Shown here in pieces: positions 41,093 to 52,289 of a stretch of DNA of 64,000 bases (position 1 is its first letter; every line of letters starts with the position of its first letter). The position numbers and the translations under genes are program-made. The notes beneath the pieces were generated by a model. The model was not told the origin of the DNA. It did no database searches and worked only from the letters and a program-made list of their open reading frames with translations. This DNA comes from Rubinisphaera margarita (lineage in GTDB: Bacteria > Planctomycetota > Planctomycetia > Planctomycetales > Planctomycetaceae), in NCBI RefSeq assembly GCF_022267515.1, contig NZ_JAKFGB010000022.1, forward strand, positions 1 through 64,000, written 5' to 3'.

Positions 41093-41361
41093 CAAACTCT
41101 CTCCAGAAGATAAAACGGCAACAACATTTCGTTGGGGAATCACAAGCCTCTGAGCATACGAAACGACCGCAGCCGGAACAATTCAACGCCCGCGTTCCCT
41201 TCACAAAGATGCCAATTCACGCCGCGAGTTCTGCCCGGAACTAACTGCTCGCACCTCCTGAACCAGCCGGGTCACTCGTAAACAACCGCTGATCGATGTA
41301 CAACGAATGCTCTGGCGTTCGGCCACACTTCATTCCACCTGCCTGAGAGGAATGCCGCCTG

Positions 41362-42798
41362 ATGAGACTCGCGTCTGCTTTCGCCCTGCTCCTTGGACTC
41401 TGCCAGTTTCTCCTCTTCACCCCCGACGCCGCGGCGGAACGCCCCAAACACGTTGTCCTCGTGATGGCCGACGACATGGGCTGGGGACAGACCGGATACT
41501 TCAATCATCCGATTCTCAAAACGCCCAATCTCGACGCGATGGCCGCCAATGGCCTGAGACTCGACCGCTTTTACGCCGGGGCTCCCGTCTGCTCTCCGAC
41601 CAGAGCCACTGTGCTGACCGGGCGAACGAACATGCGAACCGGCGTCGAAAGCCACGGCTACGCTCTCCGGCAGCAGGAGCCGACCATTGCCGAGGCTCTG
41701 AATGGAGCCGGCTTCGCGACCGGTCATTTCGGGAAATGGCACCTCGATGGCTATCGCGGCCCGGGGGCTCCCATTCTGAAAGACGATCCTTACAGCCCCG
41801 GCCAATTCGGCTTCGATCACTGGCTGTCGGTCACCAACTTCTTCGATCGCGATCCGCTCATGAGCCGCATGGGCAAGTTTGAGGATCACATCGGCGACTC
41901 GTCCGAAGTCGTCGTCGACGAAGCCCTGAAATTCATCCGCAAACAGGTGAAGAGCGGGAAGCCGACTTTCACCGTGATCTGGTACGGCACCCCACACAGC
42001 CCGTTCAAGGCGTCCGAGAAAGACGGGGAGCCGTTTCAGGATCTCGATGAACAATCGCGGAATCATTACGGAGAGCTCGTCGCCATGGACCGCAGTATCG
42101 GCACGCTGCGCAGCGGTCTGAAAGATCTCGGCATCCAGGACGAGACGCTGTTCTGGTTCTGCAGCGACAACGGCGGACTTCCCAAGATCAAGCCCGAAAC
42201 GGTTGGCGGTCTGCGGGGCTTCAAAGGCTCCCTCTACGAAGGTGGACTCCGCGTTCCCTGTGTCATCGAATGGCCTGCCGGGATTCCCGCCGGCCGCGTC
42301 AGCACGTTCCCGTCCTGCACGATGGACATTGCTCCGACGATCTCCGACCTGCTCAGTCTGCCGGACTCATGGCATCTGCAGCCGCTCGATGGCATCAGCC
42401 TGACGAAGCTCTTCACCGAAGACCATCAACAGCGCGACCAGCCGATCGGCTTCCAGTGCCTTGGCAACACCGCCCTGATCGACAACAACCAGAAGATCAT
42501 GTACGTGAAGCCGAAGAAAGCAAAAGAGATTTCAATCGAACAGTACGACCTCGCCGCTGATCCGCATGAAGAGAAAGACATCTACGAAGACGGGAAGCCG
42601 AGTTCACAACAACTGAAGCAGAAACTCGACGACTGGGTTGCCTCCGTCGAACGAAGCATCGCCGGGAAAGACTATCCCGCCGGCAAGGTCGATCCCCCGA
42701 CTCCCGAACCACGCACCTGGACCGAAACCGAGGAGTACGCCCCGTACCTCGACGACTGGAAGAACCGCTGGGAATACCGCTCCCGCCTGAACAAGTAG
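41362..42798 (+). CDS. Secreted sulfatase, N-acetylgalactosamine-6-sulfatase-like
   Basis: This exported sulfatase of 478 residues has a signal peptide (1 to about 25), metal-binding Asp37-Asp38 in VMADDMGWGQTGY, the formylglycine site CSPTR (Cys77), GHFGKWHLDG and CSDNGG. The compact size and the N-terminus resemble GALNS-type enzymes, but the real substrate cannot be read. It is divergent from the Tat-exported TIM barrel gene, 269 bases between starts. The C-terminal region is complete. Confidence 0.9.
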   Translation: MRLASAFALLLGLCQFLLFTPDAAAERPKHVVLVMADDMGWGQTGYFNHPILKTPNLDAMAANGLRLDRFYAGAPVCSPTRATVLTGRTNMRTGVESHGYALRQQEPTIAEALNGAGFATGHFGKWHLDGYRGPGAPILKDDPYSPGQFGFDHWLSVTNFFDRDPLMSRMGKFEDHIGDSSEVVVDEALKFIRKQVKSGKPTFTVIWYGTPHSPFKASEKDGEPFQDLDEQSRNHYGELVAMDRSIGTLRSGLKDLGIQDETLFWFCSDNGGLPKIKPETVGGLRGFKGSLYEGGLRVPCVIEWPAGIPAGRVSTFPSCTMDIAPTISDLLSLPDSWHLQPLDGISLTKLFTEDHQQRDQPIGFQCLGNTALIDNNQKIMYVKPKKAKEISIEQYDLAADPHEEKDIYEDGKPSSQQLKQKLDDWVASVERSIAGKDYPAGKVDPPTPEPRTWTETEEYAPYLDDWKNRWEYRSRLNK

Positions 42799-43040
42799 CG
42801 GCAAGAATGTCGGCCGAACGGATTTCGTGTCCCACTGTCTCTGTCAGTGCCACACGAAAGAGGCACTCCCTTTGTCTTTCGATTGACAGGGCACCAGAAC
42901 GGAACTCATCAAGTTCCGGAAACTCCCCGGTTCCCGTTGAACCTTTCTCTCTCCGCTGACGGCTTCTCTTCTGGAATCCTTTTGAACTCCGGATTCCGGG
43001 AGACACTCGTTCGATGACGTGAACTGATGCCGACACAGAC

Positions 43041-43598
43041 ATGAACGAACACGACGAAGCCCTGACCGAAAAGCTCCGCGTCATGCAGGCGCAGGCTCGC
43101 GATGAGGTGGCTTTTCAGTGGCTGGTTCAACAGTACGAGCGACGACTGCTCTATTACCTGCACCGGTTTACGAAGCCAGCCGAAGCGGCCGATCTGCTGC
43201 AGGATGTCTGGCTGCGGGTTTACATGAAGCTGCCCGATCTCAGAGCTCCCGAGGCCTTTCGCGTCTGGCTCTATAAGATCGCACACGATGTCGCGGTCAA
43301 TCAGATTCGCAAGAAGAGTCGTCGCGAAGCCGCAGCGTTTCAACGGGTCGATGAGACCACCGTTTCGGCTGAGCCGGTCGATGACGTTGAACTCCTTGAA
43401 AACATCGAACTGGTGCACCGGGCTCTTCAGGAGTTGTCCGTCCCCCATCGGGAAATCCTGACATTGCGGTTTCTCGAAGACCTGGAGCTCAACGAGATCG
43501 CCTCAGTCATTTCGTGTTCACTCGGCACCGTCAAATCCCGGCTGCATTATGCCCGGGCCGCGTTACTGAAAATCGTAAAGGAGCAGTGCGGTGAATGA
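43041..43598 (+). CDS. ECF-like RNA polymerase sigma factor
   Basis: This sigma-70 family factor (185 aa) has region 2 (LVQQYERRLLYYLHRFT...ADLLQDVWLRVYMKL) and region 4 (HREILTLRFLEDLELNEIASVISCSLGTVKSRLHYAR). There is no region 1.1 or 3, which is typical of the extracytoplasmic-function class. The next gene starts within its last codons (8-base overlap) with its own strong ribosome binding site, so the two are a unit. The target promoters and the signal are unknown. Confidence 0.9.
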   Translation: MNEHDEALTEKLRVMQAQARDEVAFQWLVQQYERRLLYYLHRFTKPAEAADLLQDVWLRVYMKLPDLRAPEAFRVWLYKIAHDVAVNQIRKKSRREAAAFQRVDETTVSAEPVDDVELLENIELVHRALQELSVPHREILTLRFLEDLELNEIASVISCSLGTVKSRLHYARAALLKIVKEQCGE

Positions 43599-44007
43599 GA
43601 CGCACTCGCCAGCATTCAAGCGGGAACAACTTCTGGCACAGGACGCCACGACCTCGAACTTCAACTACGAGGAGTTTCGCATGCAACTGCAGAACAGAAT
43701 CAGCCATCTGGAAAAACGGGCCCGGCAGCTTCAAAAGGCCATGTGGATCTCCGCGGGCGTTCTCATCCTGTGTTTCCCCGCAGTCCTTATTATCGAAGCG
43801 TTCCGCCTCACCGAGTACCCGTGGGTGCTCCCGCTGTGGAGCGGCATTGGCATGTTCTCGATGTTCCTGGCCGCAGTCTTCAGCGGCGTCTACAGCGCTC
43901 GATACCGACCGCTCCTCAAACGGGCCCAGTACGACCTGCAGCTCTCGATGATCACCGAACTCCAGACCCAGGTCGCCGAGATCAATCGGAAGCTGGCCGA
44001 ACGATAA
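43591..44007 (+). CDS. Two-helix membrane protein coupled to the sigma factor
   Basis: The protein (138 aa) has a helical N-terminal segment (QLQNRISHLEKRARQLQK), two membrane helices (about residues 50-70 and 78-100) and a C-terminal coiled coil (ITELQTQVAEINRKL). The GTG start at 43591 has AAAGGAG seven bases upstream. Its overlap with the sigma gene suggests a regulatory partner, possibly an anti-sigma factor, but there is no zinc-binding anti-sigma motif (HxxxCxxC), so this is inference. I do not recognise the family. Confidence 0.65.
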   Translation: MNETHSPAFKREQLLAQDATTSNFNYEEFRMQLQNRISHLEKRARQLQKAMWISAGVLILCFPAVLIIEAFRLTEYPWVLPLWSGIGMFSMFLAAVFSGVYSARYRPLLKRAQYDLQLSMITELQTQVAEINRKLAER

Positions 44008-44054
44008 TAAACTTAAGCCGGATGACCAGTTGCTACACCGCGAGGCTCGCTCAG

Positions 44055-44561
44055 CTACTCACCCAGATCGTGTTCGTTTTCAACGATCGTGAACCGCTGG
44101 CTGAGCGACCACAGCCGGGCCGGTTGCGTCGTCACTCGGCCGACGGCGACCGGCACCGACAGGTAGTAGCTCAGCGTCACCCTCCGCTTCGAGAGCTCCC
44201 CCTCTTTCAGAACCTCTGGTTTGAAGCCATGCGAAGTGGGACTGAGGTAGAAGTTGTAACCGTCCGGCAGGCTCTCCTCAGCCAGAACCCGCTGCAATGC
44301 CCGAACGATCTCTCGACGGTCGTGTTTGTCGCTTTCCGCGATCCGCTCGATCGCGACCTCGATTGCCTCAAAGACGCGTTCCTTCGTAATCGGCTCCGGT
44401 TTGAGCACCCCGTACTCGGCTGCGACCCGTTCATTCACCTGCAGAATGAGCCGCTCCAGCCGCCGCTCGTCTGAAGGGACCGCATCCGCAGCAAGGCTGC
44501 TTCCAGCCAGAGTCATGAAAAGCACAGACAGACAGGCGGCGATGTTTCGCTGTCGAGACAT
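44055..44561 (-). CDS. Secreted hypothetical protein
   Basis: I do not recognise this 168-residue protein. It has a Sec signal peptide (SRQRNIAACLSVLFMTLAGSSLAAD) and a mature domain with alternating helices (ERLILQVNERVAAEYGV, AIEVAIERIAES) and a final strand region (RVTLSYYLSVPVAVGRV). The ATG at 44561 has GGAAGG seven bases upstream and is preferred over the frame start at 44597. It is convergent with the sigma-factor pair. Confidence 0.65.
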   Translation of the reverse strand: MSRQRNIAACLSVLFMTLAGSSLAADAVPSDERRLERLILQVNERVAAEYGVLKPEPITKERVFEAIEVAIERIAESDKHDRREIVRALQRVLAEESLPDGYNFYLSPTSHGFKPEVLKEGELSKRRVTLSYYLSVPVAVGRVTTQPARLWSLSQRFTIVENEHDLGE

Positions 44562-44796
44562 GATGAGACCTTCCGCTTTGAACGTAAACGCAAACATTGA
44601 GAGACATTCGTCACTACGCTCATCGTAAACGGGGATCGCTCGCTGTCACGGTCGATTCGTGCGGGATCTCTCCACGATCCGAATGCCTGCCGTAGGTTTC
44701 CACGCACCTTTTTCCCAGCAGACCTTCGATCACCCCGGCTTGTCGTTTATGATCGGAACGAAGACTTCATTCCTCTTTCGATAACGACATCCCGCC

Positions 44797-46029
44797 ATGA
44801 AACGACGAACCTTCCTCGCCTCCAGCCTCGGGGCTGCTCTGTGTTCCCAGATTCGACTTGCCGCTGCCGACAAGACGCAGCCGCATGTGCTGCTGCGGTC
44901 TTCGTGGCAGACGGTCAACATTGGCGACATTGCTCACACGCCGGGCGTACTCGCGCTGCTGGAGGAGCATCTTCCGGAAGCGAAGGTGACGTTGTGGGCC
45001 AGCGATGTTCGCAACGGCGTGCGGGAGTTGCTGGAAGCTCGCTTTCCGAATGTGCGTATCGTTCATCGGGGGCCGGATGTCGACGAACTGCTCAAGCAGT
45101 GCGACTTCCTGCTCCACGGTTCGGGGCCGTCGCTCGTTGCTCAGCGGGATGTGCAGCGGTGGAAGGACGAGACCGGCAAGCCGTTCGGCGTTTTCGGCAT
45201 TACGCTCGGCTCGGCCGATGAGAAACTGGTCACGCTGCTGTCCTCGGCTGACTTCGTTTTCTTCCGCGATTCGGTCTCGCTCGGTTTTGCGAAAGGGGTC
45301 GAGATCAAGGCTCCGATTATGAAGTTCGGACCGGACGGAGCGTTCGCCGTCGACATCGCCAACGATGAGGCCGCCGAGAAGTTTCTGGCCGAACATGATC
45401 TTCAGCCCGGCAAGTTCATGTGCTGTATTCCCCGGCTGCGATACACACCGTACTGGAAGATCAAGGATCGCTCCTTCGACGAAGCCCGGCATCGTCGCAA
45501 TGAAGAGATGAAAGAACAGGACCACGCGCCGATCCTCGAAGCGATCACGCAGGTGGTTACCCAGACCGATATGAAGGTGCTGCTCTGCCCGGAAGACATG
45601 TCGCAGATGGAAGTCGGCAAGGTGAACCTTTACGATAAACTCCCGCCGAAGATTCGCGAACGGGTCGTCTGGCGGGAGAACTACTGGCTCACCGACGAAG
45701 CGATCAGCACCTATCGTCGATCGGCCGGACTGTTCGGCATGGAGATGCATTCGCCCATCATGTGCGTCGGCAATGGGATCCCGGCTGTGGTCTGCCGCTT
45801 CGCCGAGCAGACCAGCAAAGGCTTCATGTGGCGGGACATCGGCCTGAATGACTGGCTGTTCGATCTCGATTCCGCCGAGGACCGCAGCCGCGTGGCGGAA
45901 ACCGTGCTCGCCATTGCGAAGAATCCGGCAGCGGCCAAAGAAAAAGCCGCGGCTGCCCGGAAGCGAGTCGCGGCGATTCAGAAGTCGATGGTCGAACAGG
46001 TCGGCGTTTCGGTCGGGGTGCCGAGCTAG
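44797..46029 (+). CDS. Tat-exported polysaccharide pyruvyl transferase-like protein
   Basis: The 410-residue protein starts with a twin-arginine signal (KRRTFLASSLGAALCSQ) and then has the polysaccharide pyruvyl transferase fold: NIGDIAHTPGVLALL, LLHGSGPSLV, GITLGSADE, DFVFFRDSVSLGF and GMEMHSPIMCVGNGIPAV. Known family members (CsaB, WcaK) add ketal pyruvate to surface sugars or are related transferases, usually inside the cell. Export by Tat would place this one outside the cytoplasm. Its stop codon shares a CTAG palindrome with the convergent gene's stop. The enzymatic role is unproven. Confidence 0.82.
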   Translation: MKRRTFLASSLGAALCSQIRLAAADKTQPHVLLRSSWQTVNIGDIAHTPGVLALLEEHLPEAKVTLWASDVRNGVRELLEARFPNVRIVHRGPDVDELLKQCDFLLHGSGPSLVAQRDVQRWKDETGKPFGVFGITLGSADEKLVTLLSSADFVFFRDSVSLGFAKGVEIKAPIMKFGPDGAFAVDIANDEAAEKFLAEHDLQPGKFMCCIPRLRYTPYWKIKDRSFDEARHRRNEEMKEQDHAPILEAITQVVTQTDMKVLLCPEDMSQMEVGKVNLYDKLPPKIRERVVWRENYWLTDEAISTYRRSAGLFGMEMHSPIMCVGNGIPAVVCRFAEQTSKGFMWRDIGLNDWLFDLDSAEDRSRVAETVLAIAKNPAAAKEKAAAARKRVAAIQKSMVEQVGVSVGVPS

Positions 46030-46583
46030 TTGTCGTCGTTCTTGACCGGCTCATAGATTTCAAGGAACGTCTCGACGCCGAGGGCCAGGCTGCCGCGGCA
46101 GCGGTCGAACACTTTGGCGAAGTCTTCCCGTGATTCGAAGAAGCTCTCGACGCTGATCCAGACGTGGTTGTCGACGATCATCCCCTTGGCACATTTCACG
46201 CTGCGGCAGACGACTTCGATATCGTCCGTGGCCCCGATGTTGTCAAAGAGTCCCAGCTTGACGATTCCGGGAGCGACCAGCCGGAAGAACTGCTCGTCGT
46301 CGTTGTCGATGATAATGAAACAGTCGATCCCTTCATCGACATAGTGAATATCGCCATCCTCATCGACACGCGGGTCGAGTCCCAGCTCGGTCAGGTGATC
46401 GAGGTAAACCTGCTGAGCAGCCGTCGGCTTTTTCTCTTCCACGGGGGGCGGAGCGGGCGCGTCGTCAGACGGAGCCGATCGGTTGCCGAACAGAGACGCT
46501 CCGGACCGGGTGGCACTTTGAGCCATTGCCGGAACAGTCATCGTCAAGCAAAGCAGGACGGCGGGGAGGGCTGAAAGTTTCAT
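46026..46583 (-). CDS. Secreted hypothetical protein (YbjN-like region possible)
   Basis: The 185-residue protein has a Sec signal peptide (KLSALPAVLLCLTMTVPAMAQ), a Pro/Ala-rich linker (about 30-50) and a compact acidic domain with QVYLDHLTELGLDPRVDEDG and DCFIIIDNDDEQFFRL, a pattern like YbjN/type III chaperone-fold proteins. This likeness is only by eye. The ATG at 46583 gives the signal peptide. It overlaps the convergent upstream gene by four bases at the shared CTAG. Its function is unknown. Confidence 0.65.
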   Translation of the reverse strand: MKLSALPAVLLCLTMTVPAMAQSATRSGASLFGNRSAPSDDAPAPPPVEEKKPTAAQQVYLDHLTELGLDPRVDEDGDIHYVDEGIDCFIIIDNDDEQFFRLVAPGIVKLGLFDNIGATDDIEVVCRSVKCAKGMIVDNHVWISVESFFESREDFAKVFDRCRGSLALGVETFLEIYEPVKNDDN

Positions 46584-46872
46584 GGCGGCCTCTTTCATTC
46601 GGGAACTGAACAATCGGAAGAGCGGGGCGCTCCGTTTTCTATAAACTCGCGGGAATGGTTCTGTCAAATAGTCATCGTCTGTTCATGGCTCCGCGAGCCG
46701 GATCGCGGAACGGCAATCGTTAGATTCTGCAGAGCACAAACGACCGGCACATTGCCTCCCCGCCTCATTACGCCGGTTCTCCCGACTGCACGGAGAAAAG
46801 TGGTCTGCGAACGGGACGCCGGACGATGCTGATCCAGGAGGAATCCCGTTCAGAACAGGAGTGGCAGCAGAC

Positions 46873-47991
46873 GTGTCGACAGTCGGAACACAGCCGGAGC
46901 AATCGCTGGCGCGAGAGGGATTCCTCATCGCGATTGTGGCGCTGCTCGGGCTGGGAACGATGATGGTCTTCTCCTCCACCGGGGCCACGCGCACGCTCGA
47001 ACTGCGAACCGGATTCCTGCAGAAGCATTTGATCTTTCTGACCGTCGCGGGCAGCGTCTTTCTTGTTCTCACCCAAATCCCGACGCGTTGGGTGATGCGA
47101 TCTGCCCCCGGGTGTTTTCTGGCCGTCACGGCTCTGCTGGGCCTCGTCCTCATTCCTGGCATCGGTTCGGAAGTGAATGGAGCCCGCCGCTGGTTTCGAC
47201 TCGGTCCCGTCTCGCTGCAACCATCCGAACTGATGAAGATCGCCCTGCCACTTCTCCTGGCCTGGCTGCTGCGCGAAACCCGTCCCGGCTGGAAGAAACT
47301 GCGAACGACGCTGGCGTTCTGCGCATTGCTGTTTGCTCCGATCCTGATTGCCCTACAGCCCGACCTGGGCACGTCGGTGCTCGTCTTTACGATGGGAGCC
47401 TGCTTCCTGTTCCTGGCCGGCTATCCGATCTGGCTGTTTGCACTCGGCTGTGCGAGCATTGTCCCGGTCCTCGGCGGAATGATGATGTTTCGACCGTATC
47501 AACTCCAGCGACTGGCTTCCTACTTCGATGCCCTTGGTCATTGGGAGAATGCCCAGTATCAGGTGAAACAGTCGCTGCTCTCGATCGGCTCCGGCGGACT
47601 GTGGGGCACCGGCCCGGGACGCGGCCTGCAGAAGTTGAGCTTCCTCCCGGAATCGCACACCGACTTCGTGTTCGCGGTCATCGGAGAAGAACTCGGCCTC
47701 GTCGGAACGCTGGCAACAATCGGCCTGTGGATTCTGCTCTTCATCTGCGGCGTCCGACTCGTGAGCCGCGTGATCGAAGATCGAGAACGATTCGCCCTGG
47801 CCGGCACACTCCTCGCCGGCATCGTGCTTCAGGCGGTCATCAACGCCTGCGTCGTCACCTCGCTACTCCCTCCGAAAGGGATCTCGCATCCTTTGCTCAG
47901 CTACGGCGGCAGTAATCTGCTGGCGACAATGATCGCCTTCGCCCTCATTCTGAACCTGACCCGCGAACCAAAAAAGACTCCACTCCAGTAG
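46873..47991 (+). CDS. ftsW: SEDS peptidoglycan polymerase, FtsW/RodA type
   Basis: The polytopic membrane protein (372 aa, about ten helices) polymerises lipid II into glycan strands. Family motifs are NGARRWFRLG and LQPSELMKIA, LPESHTDFVFAVIGEELG with the catalytic-type Asp in HTD, and LLSYGGSNLL near the end. These fit FtsW slightly better than RodA. GTG 46873 has AGGAG at 46857-46861; a GTG at 46861 is also possible. No penicillin-binding partner or mur gene is adjacent, so the division or elongation role cannot be decided. Confidence 0.88.
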   Translation: MSTVGTQPEQSLAREGFLIAIVALLGLGTMMVFSSTGATRTLELRTGFLQKHLIFLTVAGSVFLVLTQIPTRWVMRSAPGCFLAVTALLGLVLIPGIGSEVNGARRWFRLGPVSLQPSELMKIALPLLLAWLLRETRPGWKKLRTTLAFCALLFAPILIALQPDLGTSVLVFTMGACFLFLAGYPIWLFALGCASIVPVLGGMMMFRPYQLQRLASYFDALGHWENAQYQVKQSLLSIGSGGLWGTGPGRGLQKLSFLPESHTDFVFAVIGEELGLVGTLATIGLWILLFICGVRLVSRVIEDRERFALAGTLLAGIVLQAVINACVVTSLLPPKGISHPLLSYGGSNLLATMIAFALILNLTREPKKTPLQ

Positions 47992-48292
<301 letters not shown>

Positions 48293-49018
48293 CTACGTTT
48301 GCTGATCACAAGCCGGGAGGGTAATCCGGAAGCGGGTGCCTTTGCCGACTTCGCTGGCGCACTGGATCGAGCCTTCGTGAGCCTCGATGATCTTACGAAC
48401 CGTCGGCAGTCCCAGGCCCGACCCGCCGGGGCGGGTGGAGTAGAAGACGTCGAACATCTTCTCCTGCACATGAGGAGGGATGCCGTTCCCGGTGTCGATA
48501 ATCTCCAGCACGACACCACCTTCCGAACGGTACGTCTGAAACTCGAGGGTTCCTCCGTCGGGCATCGCCTGTTGGGCGTTGCGGGTCAAATTCAGGAGCG
48601 CCCGCCGGAATTGAGCGGGATCGATCAGCGTCTGCGGAAGATCCGTCGCCAGATGCGGCGAGATCTCGATCTGGCTGGCCGCGAAATCCGGCTTAAGGAA
48701 GTCGATCAGCTCGTGAATGTAGGCCGAAAGATCGTGCGGCTCGCGCTGGATCTCCATCGCGCTGTTGGCGAACTGCAGAAACGTATTGAGGAACGTCTGC
48801 AGGCGATCGCACTCGCCCTGGATCGTTGTCAGCCGCTGCTGCATCCGGCGATCACGAGGATTATCGGAGTCGGACAACTCTTCGCGGAGGACTCCCAGAT
48901 TCAGAGAGATCGTCGAAAGCGGATTGCGAATTTCGTGCGCCAGCCCGCCGGCCAGTTCAGCGATTTCGCGATACCGCAGTTCGTGCATCTGGTTGGTGGT
49001 CTGATCGCGGTCAGACAT
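48293..49018 (-). CDS. Soluble sensor histidine kinase (NtrB-like core)
   Basis: The 241-residue cytoplasmic kinase has only a HisKA domain (LAGGLAHEIRNPLSTISLNLG, with His near residue 28) and a HATPase domain (IIDTGNGIPPHV, STRPGGSGLGLPTV). There is no sensory domain and no membrane helix. The frame extends to 49099, but the ATG at 49018 has AGGACA upstream and is a better start. No response regulator is adjacent, so its partner must be elsewhere. Confidence 0.85.
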   Translation of the reverse strand: MSDRDQTTNQMHELRYREIAELAGGLAHEIRNPLSTISLNLGVLREELSDSDNPRDRRMQQRLTTIQGECDRLQTFLNTFLQFANSAMEIQREPHDLSAYIHELIDFLKPDFAASQIEISPHLATDLPQTLIDPAQFRRALLNLTRNAQQAMPDGGTLEFQTYRSEGGVVLEIIDTGNGIPPHVQEKMFDVFYSTRPGGSGLGLPTVRKIIEAHEGSIQCASEVGKGTRFRITLPACDQQT

Positions 49019-49180
49019 ATCACTGTCCTGAGAAGTCGGGCATGGAAGCATCAAACAGGCCCGCCTGGAAGTCGTCGCATGGGAGCACATCTGAACCAAA
49101 CATGGTAACGAGACGGATCGAATTCGGCTAACGAGGAGCCGGACAGCAAGGCCAGGCCGGTTCGCAACACCCCAACGGAA

Positions 49181-49206
49181 ACAGGCAGCGGAATTCCGCT
49201 GCCTGT
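49181..49206 (-). terminator. Perfect palindrome after pnp, probable terminator
   Basis: A 26-base perfect palindrome forms an 11-bp stem with a four-base loop (AATT) 31 bases after the pnp stop. The run following it on the minus strand is only weakly U-rich (TTTCC), so terminator strength is moderate. Confidence 0.65.
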
Positions 49207-49236
49207 ACCTGTTCTTTTCCGATCCGAAGCTCGACG

Positions 49237-51393
<2,157 letters not shown>

Positions 51394-51647
51394 TGCAATA
51401 TTTCCTGTCGTCTGTTTTCATACAAAGAGACGGGCGGCAACAACGCATGGCATGCCAGTACCGCAAGAGAGCCCGATGCCCTCTTTTCCTGCCCATAACC
51501 GCTAGCAATGCGATAGCAAATGACCAACGGCAAACGGCGCCCGTCAGTGAATGGTCCCATCGCGGCGATACAGCTGCCGCGCAGACCAGAGGCAATTTTC
51601 CGCCGAGCCTTATGGCGGACACTTCAACAACAAACACCCGATACAAC

Positions 51648-51673
51648 AAAAACCCGACGATCATCTCGCCGGG
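51648..51673 (-). terminator. Hairpin between rpsO and pnp
   Basis: An 8-bp stem with one G-U pair (51653-51660 with 51666-51673) and a five-base loop is followed on the minus strand by five U residues (51652-51648). It lies 10 bases after the rpsO stop and can act as a partial terminator or RNase processing site ahead of pnp, as known for this operon in other bacteria. Confidence 0.75.
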
Positions 51674-51682
51674 CTTTTGCGA

Positions 51683-51952
51683 TTACTTTCTCAGGTTGAG
51701 CCGCTCGATCAGAGATGCATAGCGAGCGGGATCCTTACCGCGAACATAATTAAGCAGGCGGCGACGGCGGCTCACCAGCATCAGAAGACCTCGTCGGCTG
51801 GCGAAGTCCTTGCTGTGCGTCTTCAGGTGAGCAGTCAGCTCACTAATACGATGCGACAGCATGGCGATCTGCACGTCTGGCGATCCGGTATCGGCATCAG
51901 TGCGCTTGTAATCGCCGATCAGTTCCTGCTTTTTCTCTTTCGTGATTGACAT
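51683..51952 (-). CDS. rpsO: Ribosomal protein S15
   Basis: This primary 16S rRNA-binding protein of the 30S subunit has 89 residues, the universal length. Hallmarks are DTGSPDVQIAMLSHRI, HLKTHSKDFASRRGLL and RRRRLLNYVRGKD. It starts at an ATG with a GAAGA-type ribosome binding site. It is the first gene of the rpsO-pnp unit. In other bacteria S15 represses its own translation through the leader; I cannot identify that structure here by eye. Confidence 0.97.
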   Translation of the reverse strand: MSITKEKKQELIGDYKRTDADTGSPDVQIAMLSHRISELTAHLKTHSKDFASRRGLLMLVSRRRRLLNYVRGKDPARYASLIERLNLRK

Positions 51953-52289
51953 TCTTCAACACACCCTAAAACAAATCCTACACAATCCCTGCCGGTGAAC
52001 GTCCCACCTGCAGGTCGATACGTATCTTTTTCGAACTCGCGTACTTCGCGGAATGCGACAATGTAGCGTTCTCAGATCGGCATTTCAACATCAAGCCGCC
52101 AGCCTGTTTGAATTCCGCAGAAAGTCTGTCCGCAAATCGCCCCTCCTGCGTTTCCTCACCCGCAAAGCTCCCGTTCCGAACTCCGCTTCCGCAGCGAAAC
52201 CGCTGGGATTCGCGGGACCAATCGGATAACTTGGATGGATCACGTCATCGCTCCCTGAACCGATCCCCAAGTTTCCCGGGAATACTCCG
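51953..52289. other. Intergenic region between divergent rpsO and ABC gene
   Basis: This 337-base spacer must contain the rpsO promoter and leader. I see no convincing coding frame; open frames here on the minus strand are antisense shadows of the ABC gene. No repeat was recognised. Confidence 0.4.

Noticed and set aside
42497..43084. 195-residue minus-strand open frame
   Set aside because: Antisense to the end of the sulfatase and the start of the sigma gene; Ser/Arg-rich shadow frame.
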